A DNA stretch of 46,187 nucleotides from Spirochaetales bacterium. Its GTDB lineage: Bacteria; Spirochaetota; Spirochaetia; DSM-2461. The position numbers and the translations under genes were made by a program. How positions within the stretch are numbered: the stretch's first letter is position 1; each line of letters starts with the position of its first letter. The stretch covers positions 1-46,187 of the forward strand of contig JAKSCK010000264.1 of assembly GCA_022360655.1 (NCBI GenBank), given 5' to 3'. Shown here piece after piece: positions 31,828-40,175 of the stretch. Below the pieces are notes generated by a model. The model made no database searches. It was not told the DNA's origin and saw nothing but the letters and a program-made list of their open reading frames with translations.

Positions 31828-33345
31828 TTAATTTCCAGAAGAAATTTCTCGGCGGGTACGGCCATCCACGCCATCCCGGTCCAATCCCTGGATTTTGGGT
31901 TCAAGGGTTGAGAGGCTGTTGCGACGTATCCCCCGAATTCCATACACCTGAACCAGCCAGTTTTGATGATCAAGCATGCGTTCAAACAAGGGGGCTAAGG
32001 CCGGCCATTCAATGCTTGCCAATTCCCTGCAGGTGTATTCAAGGAATCGCCCTTCATCCTTTTCCCAGAGTTTGTCCATCACGGGACGAACGGCATCAAT
32101 GGTTCCATCAATGCGATTTTCGGCCAATGTTTTGAGAGTGGCAATGCGAAGCTCGGTGGAATTGGTTTCATCCCCAAAATATTGGAGCATAAATTCACGG
32201 CTTTCGGAACTGGCCTGAGGAGCCAGGGAGGCCATAGCGGCTTTTTGCACCTGAGGTATGGGATCATGGACGGCTTTAAACCGTAAGAGTGCGGGAATAT
32301 CCCCCGTTTTTACACCCATAAGATTTTCTGCTGCTGTGACACGGATCCTCCAAAAAGAATCACGACGCAGAGCCTGGGCAAGAATTCTTGTGTTGTCTTG
32401 ATTGGGAAAAAGAGCCAAACCTCCCAGGGCATAGGAACGGAGCGTGGCATCATCCGAATCAAAATAGATGCGAGAAATGGGCTCAAAATCTTCTTCTCGA
32501 CCAATACGCCCCACGGCCACACAGGCCAGACGGCGGTGTCCAGCATTGGCCCCTTCATCCTCTGCAATTCCAAGAAGTGTGTTGGCCGCAGCGTTGGCCT
32601 GGAGTTCCCCAAGGCTGGTGATGAGAGAGGCCGTGAGATCATCCTCAGTCAAAGGATCAATCTCGTCCAAACGATCAAGAAGGGAAAGGATGGCCTCATC
32701 GGAAAGTGGAGGTCCCAAGGTTCCAAGAGCTCGTACAGCTGCTGCAGCAATGGTGGTATCACGGTTTTCAGAAAGCTGCACTAGCAACTCTTGGGAATCC
32801 CGGTCTTTGCTTGCAGAAACATAGGAAAAAGCGGCAAGAAGCGTGTCTTTATCATAGTCCTCATCGTCTAACACGTCTTGAAGATGGGCTCGGGCTATGG
32901 GTAATCCCTCTTGGTACTGGGTGGCCTCCCAAAGTCCAAAGATGGCCGTGACCAAGGCAAATTCTTCCGCATCTTGGAGCACTTGTTCTAACACACTGTT
33001 GTAGCTACCAATCTTGTCTTCCCGAAGCCCTTTGATGGCTTCAAGAACCTGATCTGTGATGCCGTAGAGAAGGATGTCTCGACGACGTTCTTCCGCTTTT
33101 TTCAGAGCTTCTTCGGCCTTTTTTTTGGCTTCGGCCTCAGCCTCCTCCGCTTGACGGCGGGCTTCTGCCTCTTGATTGGCCTTCTTCTTTTCTTCCTCTG
33201 AAACCGTGGCTGTGGGTGCCGCAATGGGGTTACCCCGAAGATTCGAGTCGTCCTCATCCCATTGAGGGACATCCTCTTGGGAGAAGGCCAGCGTGGAGAG
33301 TAAAAAAAGACCAGTCAAACTCAAAAATCGGGAATGACGCTTCAC
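31828..33345 (-). CDS. Exported HEAT-repeat protein with coiled coil
   Basis: A 505-residue protein with a signal peptide (about residues 1-22, cleavage near AFSQ), an acidic linker, and a highly charged Glu/Lys/Ala coiled coil (about 45-90). About ten HEAT/PBS-lyase-like helical repeats follow (for example ATLRSYALGGLALFPNQDN, FWRIRVTAAENLMG, QVQKAAMASLAP). It is probably a periplasmic protein-binding scaffold; no enzyme motif. Its GTG start overlaps the murJ stop (GTGA), with AGGAGG 11 bases upstream. It is the last gene of the envelope operon. Confidence 0.82.
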   Translation of the reverse strand: MKRHSRFLSLTGLFLLSTLAFSQEDVPQWDEDDSNLRGNPIAAPTATVSEEEKKKANQEAEARRQAEEAEAEAKKKAEEALKKAEERRRDILLYGITDQVLEAIKGLREDKIGSYNSVLEQVLQDAEEFALVTAIFGLWEATQYQEGLPIARAHLQDVLDDEDYDKDTLLAAFSYVSASKDRDSQELLVQLSENRDTTIAAAAVRALGTLGPPLSDEAILSLLDRLDEIDPLTEDDLTASLITSLGELQANAAANTLLGIAEDEGANAGHRRLACVAVGRIGREEDFEPISRIYFDSDDATLRSYALGGLALFPNQDNTRILAQALRRDSFWRIRVTAAENLMGVKTGDIPALLRFKAVHDPIPQVQKAAMASLAPQASSESREFMLQYFGDETNSTELRIATLKTLAENRIDGTIDAVRPVMDKLWEKDEGRFLEYTCRELASIEWPALAPLFERMLDHQNWLVQVYGIRGIRRNSLSTLEPKIQGLDRDGVDGRTRREISSGN

Positions 33346-34943
33346 GTTGAGGATTTCCTCCTTTTGAGGATTATCGACACGACTTCCACACCAGTCCAGC
33401 GATAAAGGATGAGAATAAGGAGAGCTCCAGCACCACACAGAGCCATGAGGATGGCAAAACCCTTCCAGCTGCTTCCATCAATCCACCAACGGTTTCCTAA
33501 AAAATGTTGCAACACAAGGATGAGTCCCATTCCAAGACCTGTGGCCAGAGAGGATGTTCCAAGACTTTTCAACGTTTTTTGGCTGAAACCCTGTCCCGTC
33601 ATCTGGCGAATGATGAGGTATTCAAGAAGGGCACCGAGAGCAAAGGCAAAGGAGTTGGCCCAGGCCAAGGCTTGAACCGGCCAATTCCAGAGATACACGG
33701 CTGCTAAGGAGAATCCCATGTCCACCACAACGGCCACCAGAGCACAGAAGAAGGCCTTCCGAACGGCTCCTAAAGCATAGAGAGCACGTTGAGCAATATT
33801 GAAGAGTCCCACAAAGGGCATCCCCACCGAATAGGCCATTAATACCTGAGCAGCAAGACGTGCATCAGCAGGAGTGAACTCCCCACGTGCTAAGGCAATG
33901 GTGACAATGGGAGCTCCTAACACAATGAGGGCCAGGGCTGAGGGAAAGAGGAGAGCCCAAAGATTCCTTGCTCCAAATCCCAGACTTTCCACCAAGGCCT
34001 CTTGATTCCCCTGAGCCACATCCCGGCTCATTCGCGGGTAAAGAACAGTGGTGATGGAAGCGGAAAAGAGTCCAAAGGGAAGTTGATAAAAAACAATGGC
34101 ATTGGTGAGGGCCGATGTGCTGCCCTCAGGAAGGATGGTGGCAAGACGGAGAGCCAGCCAGCTGTTGAGATAAAAGAGAGATGAGGTGAACAGCATGGGA
34201 ATCCAACGACGAAGCAGCCGGGAAAAGCCTTGCCCCCGCAGATGAAAACTGGGTTTTAGAGAATATCCAAGGCGATGGAAGGCCGGATACTGCACTCCAA
34301 CTTGTGCAATGCCGCCAAGAAAGACACCAAAGGCGATGGCCAGAGGCCCCAGACTTCGGGCAAAAAACAAGAGACTGCTGATCACACAAAAAGAAAAGAT
34401 GATGGGTGCTAAAGCTGGCACCAAAAAACGAAAATGGGTATTCAGCACCGCCATCATGATGGCCCCAATGCTCACAAAAAATAGATAGGGAATCATCCAT
34501 CGAAAAATGGAGACGGCCATTTCCACCTGAGAAGGATCTTCAAAACCTTGAAATATGGCCAAAACTTGGCGGGGAAAAGCCAGAGACAGAAGAATGATGG
34601 GAATGATGATGAGGCAAAGCAAACCTAAGATTTGTCGCCCTAAGTTTCTGGCTCGCTCTCCGCTGGAATCTTCATGAACTTCCCTTGACAACTCAGGGAT
34701 AAAGGCGGCTGAAATGGCTCCTTCCGCCAAAAGTTTGCGCATGTTATTGGGAACAGAGAAAACCAAATTCACCACATCGGCCTGGCCACGGGCTCCAAAA
34801 AAGTATCCCACGAGCAAGGTGCGGATGAAGCCCATAATGCGGCTCAACAGAGTGCAAATCATCACCACAGCGGTGGATATGGCACTCCGTCGGTTTCCTT
34901 CATTCTTTCCCATTGATTCTTTTGAAGGAGCCTCTTCCCTCAC
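33342..34943 (-). CDS. murJ: Lipid II flippase MurJ
   Basis: A 533-residue polytopic protein of the MOP/MviN family that moves lipid II across the inner membrane for peptidoglycan synthesis. N-terminal signature TLLSRIMGFIRTLLVGYFFGARGQADVV is diagnostic; about 14 hydrophobic helices follow, with GASITT/ASITTVLYPRMS in the middle. The GTG at 34943 overlaps the tgt stop (GTGA); ATG at 34913 is the alternative and would remove only ten polar residues. It fits with the cell-wall genes elsewhere in the window. Confidence 0.94.
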   Translation of the reverse strand: MREEAPSKESMGKNEGNRRSAISTAVVMICTLLSRIMGFIRTLLVGYFFGARGQADVVNLVFSVPNNMRKLLAEGAISAAFIPELSREVHEDSSGERARNLGRQILGLLCLIIIPIILLSLAFPRQVLAIFQGFEDPSQVEMAVSIFRWMIPYLFFVSIGAIMMAVLNTHFRFLVPALAPIIFSFCVISSLLFFARSLGPLAIAFGVFLGGIAQVGVQYPAFHRLGYSLKPSFHLRGQGFSRLLRRWIPMLFTSSLFYLNSWLALRLATILPEGSTSALTNAIVFYQLPFGLFSASITTVLYPRMSRDVAQGNQEALVESLGFGARNLWALLFPSALALIVLGAPIVTIALARGEFTPADARLAAQVLMAYSVGMPFVGLFNIAQRALYALGAVRKAFFCALVAVVVDMGFSLAAVYLWNWPVQALAWANSFAFALGALLEYLIIRQMTGQGFSQKTLKSLGTSSLATGLGMGLILVLQHFLGNRWWIDGSSWKGFAILMALCGAGALLILILYRWTGVEVVSIILKRRKSST

Positions 34944-36058
34944 ACTTTCCCCCGGAAGCGCTCAAGAAACTCGGTTTTGAAGGAGGCAAAACGTTTTTCT
35001 TGGATGGCCTGACGGGCATCCGCCATCATGGAGTACAAGAACTGGAGATTATGATGTGTGGCCAACATTGGACCAAGGATTTCCCGGGCCACAAAGAGAT
35101 GCCGCATGTAGGACCGACTGTAGGTGGTGCAGGCAGGACAAGGACATCCTTCTTGCAATGGGCGCTGATCATCTTTAAATCGTGCATTTTTCAGATTCAG
35201 CATACCTTCAGGGGTGAAACAGGTTCCATTTCGCGCCACCCGGGAGGGATACACACAATCAAAAACATCAATTCCGGCTTCCATGGCCTCTAGCATATAA
35301 TCTGGAGTTCCAATACCCATCACATATTTGGGCTTGTCAGCCGGAAGCAATGGAGCAGTATAATGGAGGAAATCCCGGAAAACTGAGGCCTCTTCTCCTA
35401 CGGAAAGCCCGCCAATGGCATAACCAGGTAAATCCAGTTCAGCCAATTCTTCCGCGCTGCGTTTCCTCAAATCTTCAAAGAAATTTCCCTGCACAATACC
35501 AAAGAGATTACCCTGGTAGGATTCCTCTTTTTCTGCTCTTCTTGCCTTAGCCCGTTTGGCCCAAGCAGTGGTGAGTTCAAGAGCATGCAACGCTTCTTTA
35601 TGGCTAATACCAGGAGGGGTACACACATCCAGCTGCATTTGAATGTCGCTTCCCAAAATGGTTTGAACATCCACCGCCGTTTCCGGAGTGAATTTGTGGC
35701 GAGAACCATCAATATGAGAACGGAAGGAAACCCCTTCCTCTGTGATCTTTCGAAATGGAGAGAGAGAAAAAACCTGGAATCCACCAGAATCGGTGAGAAT
35801 GTTCCCTTTCCATCCAGAAAATTGATGGAGTGAACCAAACTTCTCAATCACTTCTGTTCCTGGACGCAGATACAAATGATAGGTATTGCCCAGAATGAGG
35901 GGATATCCAATATCGGCTATGGCCTTATGCAACATGGCCTTAACGGTTCCATTGGTGCCCACAGGCATGAAGGCGGGAACCTCCACATCTCCATGGGGAA
36001 GGTGCATCACTCCTGTTCGAGCGGCACTTTGACTATCTGTGGATCGAATGCTGATCAT
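34940..36058 (-). CDS. tgt: tRNA-guanine transglycosylase (queuosine)
   Basis: A 372-residue enzyme that swaps guanine 34 of Asp, Asn, His and Tyr tRNAs for preQ1. Visible signatures: LTDSGGFQVFSL (catalytic Asp), GGLSVGE, the second aspartate region FDCVYPSRVARNG and the zinc site C-x-C-x2-C with a later His (CPCPACTTYSRSYMRHL). Full length. It lies 12 bases after the LptF/G-type gene; no other queuosine genes are nearby. Confidence 0.97.
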   Translation of the reverse strand: MISIRSTDSQSAARTGVMHLPHGDVEVPAFMPVGTNGTVKAMLHKAIADIGYPLILGNTYHLYLRPGTEVIEKFGSLHQFSGWKGNILTDSGGFQVFSLSPFRKITEEGVSFRSHIDGSRHKFTPETAVDVQTILGSDIQMQLDVCTPPGISHKEALHALELTTAWAKRAKARRAEKEESYQGNLFGIVQGNFFEDLRKRSAEELAELDLPGYAIGGLSVGEEASVFRDFLHYTAPLLPADKPKYVMGIGTPDYMLEAMEAGIDVFDCVYPSRVARNGTCFTPEGMLNLKNARFKDDQRPLQEGCPCPACTTYSRSYMRHLFVAREILGPMLATHHNLQFLYSMMADARQAIQEKRFASFKTEFLERFRGKV

Positions 36059-36070
36059 GCCCCTATTGTG

Positions 36071-37147
36071 CTATGTTCTGGCCTGCCTGAATAGCCATAC
36101 ACCAAGGGCAAAAAACGACAGATAGGGTACAACCGCACCTGTGAGGGGTGTCACCATACCCAATTCCGCCAGAAGGGTGGCAATCATGCGAACAATGTAC
36201 CACGCACTCGATATCCCAAGGCTAGATAAGAGGCTCATCAGCAGGACATTTCGACGAAAGCGTCCACCAATCGAACCGGCAAAAAGCACCACAAGAAAGG
36301 GTGTGAGAGCCATGGTGTATCGTTGATAATACTCGGCCAAGAAGGCTTTGAACGGAAGCCCTGCCCTCTTCTGAGTATCAATCCACTGTCGTGCTTCCTC
36401 TCCATTCATCTCATCTAAAGTGCGGGTGTCTAAGCGGAAAGTGGCCGGTTCCTCATCCACATAATCATCCCGGTATCGCTCATACCGTTCCTGAATAATC
36501 TCCCCATTCTGCTCTTGATAGACTCGACATTGTTCCATGAGCCACGTTCCTGAACCATCCCAACGGGCCCGTTCTGCATCGATGCGCTTTGCAAAACCAT
36601 TGTCATCATTCAAGCGAACCACGGTTAATCCTGAGAGGGTCATATTCTCATCGTTGTAATAATCGGCATAGTACACCACCTGTCCTTTCCGAGTGATGGC
36701 CACAGCACGAGAACGGTTTTTGGAGTCCTGAATCCCTAGCAACTCATTGGAAAGTGCGGTTCGTTGTTTCATGAGGGGGATGGCGAGACGATCTTCAATC
36801 AAATATCCTGTTGCACTCAAAGCTAAGGCTACAATGAGCATGGGGGCCACAAACCGAATCAGAGGAGTCCCCGCTCCAAAAACGGCAATCAGTTCGTTTC
36901 TTGCCCCAAGATTCCCCAAGGCAAAGGCCGCGGCAAACATGGCTCCTATAGGGAGGGCAAAAACAAGGGCTTTTGGCGCATAAAGCAGGCTCACAACCAT
37001 AGCCTCCGAAAATGGAACCTCTCGATTGAGATAACGCCAAAGATTGGTGAATAAGTCACCCATCACCAAGAGTAATGCAAAAAACAATACGCCAAGAATG
37101 AGGAAGGGGAAAAACTCTTTAAACAACAGCCGACGAAACATTTTCAT
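36071..37147 (-). CDS. LptF/LptG-type permease (second copy)
   Basis: A 358-residue YjgP/YjgQ-family membrane protein: two or three N-terminal helices, a large periplasmic beta-jellyroll-like domain (about 120-260), and three C-terminal helices. In Gram-negatives LptF and LptG form the LptB2FG exporter that lifts lipopolysaccharide; in spirochaetes without LPS the cargo may be another lipid or lipoprotein. It overlaps the upstream paralogue (ATGA at 37147), so the two are made together as a heterodimer. Which copy is F or G is not decided. A longer frame upstream of 37147 lies inside the previous gene and is rejected. Confidence 0.85.
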   Translation of the reverse strand: MKMFRRLLFKEFFPFLILGVLFFALLLVMGDLFTNLWRYLNREVPFSEAMVVSLLYAPKALVFALPIGAMFAAAFALGNLGARNELIAVFGAGTPLIRFVAPMLIVALALSATGYLIEDRLAIPLMKQRTALSNELLGIQDSKNRSRAVAITRKGQVVYYADYYNDENMTLSGLTVVRLNDDNGFAKRIDAERARWDGSGTWLMEQCRVYQEQNGEIIQERYERYRDDYVDEEPATFRLDTRTLDEMNGEEARQWIDTQKRAGLPFKAFLAEYYQRYTMALTPFLVVLFAGSIGGRFRRNVLLMSLLSSLGISSAWYIVRMIATLLAELGMVTPLTGAVVPYLSFFALGVWLFRQART

Positions 37148-38418
37148 GCGACGGATCTCCGAGTATAAAGAATCACCCCAACACCAAGAAGAAGGAGGTC
37201 TGGAACCACCATCACCAAAAAGGGGGAAACATCGGTTCTCAATCCCATGTTTCTTCCAAGCACCAGCATGCCCCAATAAAAACTGGTTAAAAGCAATCCT
37301 ATAAAAAAGCCCACGGCTCTTCCGCTTCTCCTGGCCGTGAGACCCAAGGGAAAGGCCAGTACAACAAAGGGGATGCAAGCAAAGGGAATGGCGTATTTTT
37401 GATAAAATTCCAGTTTCCAAACCTGAAGGGAATGATCCTGAGGAACATTCATTTTTTGGGAATTGAGGTCTGAAAGATCCCTTTGAACTGCATCCCATCC
37501 CCCTTGAAGGGGGATGCCAGCCATCAGGCTGCGATAACGGGTGGACAACTCCCATTCTTCCCGGGCAATTCGATCCTCAAATGATTCCATTCGCTCATCA
37601 CTGCGAAGCTGCTTGTCCTGAATCACATCACGGATTTCTGAGACTCTCAGATTAGAAGGACCTGGTTGCTGATCAAGAACAGAAGAATCCCCAGAAAGGA
37701 GTCGGTAATCCATGGAATCTGCTCGCGTCCAACTCCAGGTGTCTCGTTTTAAACTGTCGGGTTCTAAGGACAGCACATCATGGAGACGAAGAGTGGGAAT
37801 CCCATCTTCTCGTCCTCCAATGTCTGGAGTGGCCAATCTGGACATGATGGTGTTGCGATCTCCGGAATTGGTGCGTTCAATGATCATCATGGGATGAATC
37901 CCTTCCTCATCAAAGGCTCCTGTAATGAGCACCGAACGCTTAAAAGTTCGGACGGAGAACGGCTCAATTTCGAGGCCCGGATGGGTTAAACTCAGTTCAA
38001 TCCACAATCGTTGAAATGCCTTTGTTCCTGCCGGAAGCAATAGATCATTCACCTCAAAAGACACCACTGAGATGAGAATTCCAAAAAGAAGAACTGGACT
38101 GAAAATCTGAAATCGACGAAACCCTGCACTTCGCATGGCAAGAATCTCATTATCAGAGGAAAAACGGCCATAGGCCATCAAAGCTGCGGTTAAGGTTGCA
38201 AAGGGAGCAGAAAGAGTAATGAAAGACGGTAGGGAGTAAAGCATCAACCGGAGAACCGATCCCAAAGGGATGCCTTTTGCCAGAATTCCCCGGGCCATCA
38301 CAAGGAGTTGATTGAGAAAGAACATGAGAAAAAAGAAGAGAAAACTCACAAAGAATGAGAGTGCAAATTCTTTTGAAATGTAGCGACTGAGGGTGGGATG
38401 GGTGAAACGTGTTACCAT
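37144..38418 (-). CDS. LptF/LptG-type permease (first copy)
   Basis: A 424-residue YjgP/YjgQ-family permease, longer than its neighbour because of an extended periplasmic domain. N-terminal helix pattern LSRYISKEFALSFFVSFLFFFLMFF with LPSFITLSAPFATLTAALMAYGRFSSDNEILAMRSAG is characteristic of the family. C-terminal helices end in GLTARRSGRAVGFFIGLLL and ILYTRRS. It partners with the next gene. ATG at 38418 overlaps the lipoprotein gene by 7 bases; an upstream start would lie in that gene. LptB, LptA and LptC are not in this window. Confidence 0.87.
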   Translation of the reverse strand: MVTRFTHPTLSRYISKEFALSFFVSFLFFFLMFFLNQLLVMARGILAKGIPLGSVLRLMLYSLPSFITLSAPFATLTAALMAYGRFSSDNEILAMRSAGFRRFQIFSPVLLFGILISVVSFEVNDLLLPAGTKAFQRLWIELSLTHPGLEIEPFSVRTFKRSVLITGAFDEEGIHPMMIIERTNSGDRNTIMSRLATPDIGGREDGIPTLRLHDVLSLEPDSLKRDTWSWTRADSMDYRLLSGDSSVLDQQPGPSNLRVSEIRDVIQDKQLRSDERMESFEDRIAREEWELSTRYRSLMAGIPLQGGWDAVQRDLSDLNSQKMNVPQDHSLQVWKLEFYQKYAIPFACIPFVVLAFPLGLTARRSGRAVGFFIGLLLTSFYWGMLVLGRNMGLRTDVSPFLVMVVPDLLLLGVGVILYTRRSVA

Positions 38419-39632
38419 GGGATGTTTTTCTCCAATCCCAAAACCCCTCGTCCAAGACTCCCGGCCCAAAGACCTCCATCCCATGATGAAGCAAGAGCAG
38501 TAAAATCATTGGTGGGAAGTCCATCTTCAAGAGAGAGAGAACTCCATTTGCCCTCCCCTTCATGCCAGCGGCGAATTCCACCACCAAATGTGGCCATGTA
38601 CAAGGCCTCCCCATCGCTCATGATATCCAAGACCCATGGATCTCCAATGCCCTCTGGATTGAGTGAAAGTATGGTCTGTGACAACACATTCCAATAGAAG
38701 ACCCCATCACCACGGGTTCCCACAACATACCCATCCTTCCATTGTTGAATGGACGTGATATTGGCATTTTGCAAGGGGCTGGAAGGCGGGAATTCCCATT
38801 CCTGGTGATGGGGATCATATTTCAATACCCCATCTTCCATGGTGCCAATCAGCAAACTACCATCCAGGCCTTTTTCTAATCGAGTCACAAATGCTCCAGC
38901 TTCAACAAGGCGCGTCCATCCTTGGGATCCTTTTTCCCAAAGCCCATCTCCAAGAGAGGCAAGATACAGAACACCATTCAGATCCAGGACATCTTGGAGT
39001 CGTTCTGTGACAGGTAAATCCTGCTCTTGCAACCAGAAATCCCCTCTCTTTCGATAATAATCCAGTCCTCCATAACGAACCACAACCAAACCCTCTTTTA
39101 TGGGCCGGATTCGCTGAACCGTTCGAACCGCTAAGGATGGTGCACCTGGATCAAAAACTGTTGAGTGCTGAAAAGGAAGGGAAATTCGGCAAAGTCCACC
39201 GGTCCACGTCCCCACCCAAAGATCATCGCCATCTTGATACAGGGCCGAAACATTATCACCAAGTAAACCAGACCAGGCTCCATCGCGGAGAGTCAAAAAC
39301 AATCGACCGCGCCAAAAACGCCATTCTTCTGCCCGTTTCCCATGACGAAGTATTTCCACTTCTGGGCGGAGAAAGGCCCGCTGGGCTCCCTCCTTCCGTC
39401 CCTCCTCCCAAGCCTGTTTTACCGCTTGGAGCGGATCTCTTGAAGAATCAGATTGCTCTTGGGGGGAAGAATCTTGGCCTGAGGAATGAGAGGGTGTTTG
39501 GTTCACGGGAAGGGATTCGCTGGAATGCGAATCCGGGAGAGGAATGGGAGAATGGGTGCAGGCCACAAGTCCCCCAATGAGAAGAAGCACAGAGAATTGG
39601 CTTATCTGCGTTTTTCTCATCTGACGACTCAT
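38412..39632 (-). CDS. Beta-propeller lipoprotein
   Basis: A 406-residue protein with a canonical lipobox LVAC (Cys25), a Ser/Pro/Gln-rich linker to about residue 65, then a region of repeated strands of the sensor-propeller type (LWVGTWTGGLCRI, LYLASLGDGLWEKG, LIGTMEDGVLKYD, VVGTRGDGVFYWN, YMATFGGGIRRWH, LWAGSLGRGVLGLE). Each motif of hydrophobic-G-T/S-x-x-x-G-hydrophobic marks a blade, so about six or seven blades are likely. In other proteins such propellers sense ligands ahead of kinases; here it is free and lipid-anchored. It starts in an ATGA overlap with dut and precedes the two Lpt permeases. Confidence 0.82.
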   Translation of the reverse strand: MSRQMRKTQISQFSVLLLIGGLVACTHSPIPLPDSHSSESLPVNQTPSHSSGQDSSPQEQSDSSRDPLQAVKQAWEEGRKEGAQRAFLRPEVEILRHGKRAEEWRFWRGRLFLTLRDGAWSGLLGDNVSALYQDGDDLWVGTWTGGLCRISLPFQHSTVFDPGAPSLAVRTVQRIRPIKEGLVVVRYGGLDYYRKRGDFWLQEQDLPVTERLQDVLDLNGVLYLASLGDGLWEKGSQGWTRLVEAGAFVTRLEKGLDGSLLIGTMEDGVLKYDPHHQEWEFPPSSPLQNANITSIQQWKDGYVVGTRGDGVFYWNVLSQTILSLNPEGIGDPWVLDIMSDGEALYMATFGGGIRRWHEGEGKWSSLSLEDGLPTNDFTALASSWDGGLWAGSLGRGVLGLEKNIPW

Positions 39633-40072
39633 CGGCCGGTGGATCCAAAACCGCCGTCACCCCGGTGTGTTTTTGGAAGTGCTTCCACCCATTGAAGTTG
39701 AGCCTGAGGAGCCCGTGCAAATACCATCTGGGCAATGCGTTCCCCAGGGGAAATATTCACCGCTTCCTGGCCCAGATTAATCAAAAGAACAGCCACTTCT
39801 CCACGGTAATCCGCATCAATGGTTCCAGGTGCATTCACAACGGTGAGTCCCTTTTTCCAGGCTAATCCAGAACGGGGTCGAACCTGAGCTTCCCATCCTG
39901 TTGGTATGGCCAGGCGAATCCCCGTTGGAACCATCACCCGTTCTCCCACGCCCACTTGGATCTCCGTTGGGATGCAGGCACATAAATCGGCACCAGCAGC
40001 CCCTTCTGTGGCATAGGTTGGAATATGGGTTTTATGACCAGAAACCAGTACGACAGGAATCTCATCAGACAT
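39629..40072 (-). CDS. dut: dUTP diphosphatase
   Basis: A 147-residue trimeric dUTPase converting dUTP to dUMP, which protects DNA from uracil and feeds thymidylate synthesis. The five family motifs are present: GAAGADLCA, RPRSGLAWKKGL (Ser and Lys), APGTIDADYRGEV (catalytic Asp), IAQMVFAR and the C-terminal GDGGFGSTGR. ATG at 40072 has AAGGAC 6 bases upstream; a longer frame to 40162 runs through a hairpin region and is rejected. Confidence 0.96.
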   Translation of the reverse strand: MSDEIPVVLVSGHKTHIPTYATEGAAGADLCACIPTEIQVGVGERVMVPTGIRLAIPTGWEAQVRPRSGLAWKKGLTVVNAPGTIDADYRGEVAVLLINLGQEAVNISPGERIAQMVFARAPQAQLQWVEALPKTHRGDGGFGSTGR

Positions 40073-40094
40073 CAGCAGGTCCTTTTTCACAAAG

Positions 40095-40138
40095 AAGGCC
40101 GGGCAATCACCCGGCCTTTCGCCGGGCACAAGGCCCGG
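40095..40138 (-). terminator. Pair of GC hairpins between pnp and dut
   Basis: Stem A: aaggccggg (40095-40103) with cccggcctt (40110-40118). Stem B: ccgggc (40122-40127) with gcccgg (40133-40138). The two share complementary arms and could also cross-pair. Without T-runs, this looks like a partial terminator or an RNA-processing site downstream of pnp. Confidence 0.6.
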
Positions 40139-40175
40139 ACATAGCATAGGAGAAGCACACAAGGTGCTTCAATCC

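Noticed and set aside
37148..37555. N-terminal extension of the second Lpt-type permease
   Set aside because: It lies within the upstream permease gene; the ATGA overlap at 37147 gives the normal family N-terminus.
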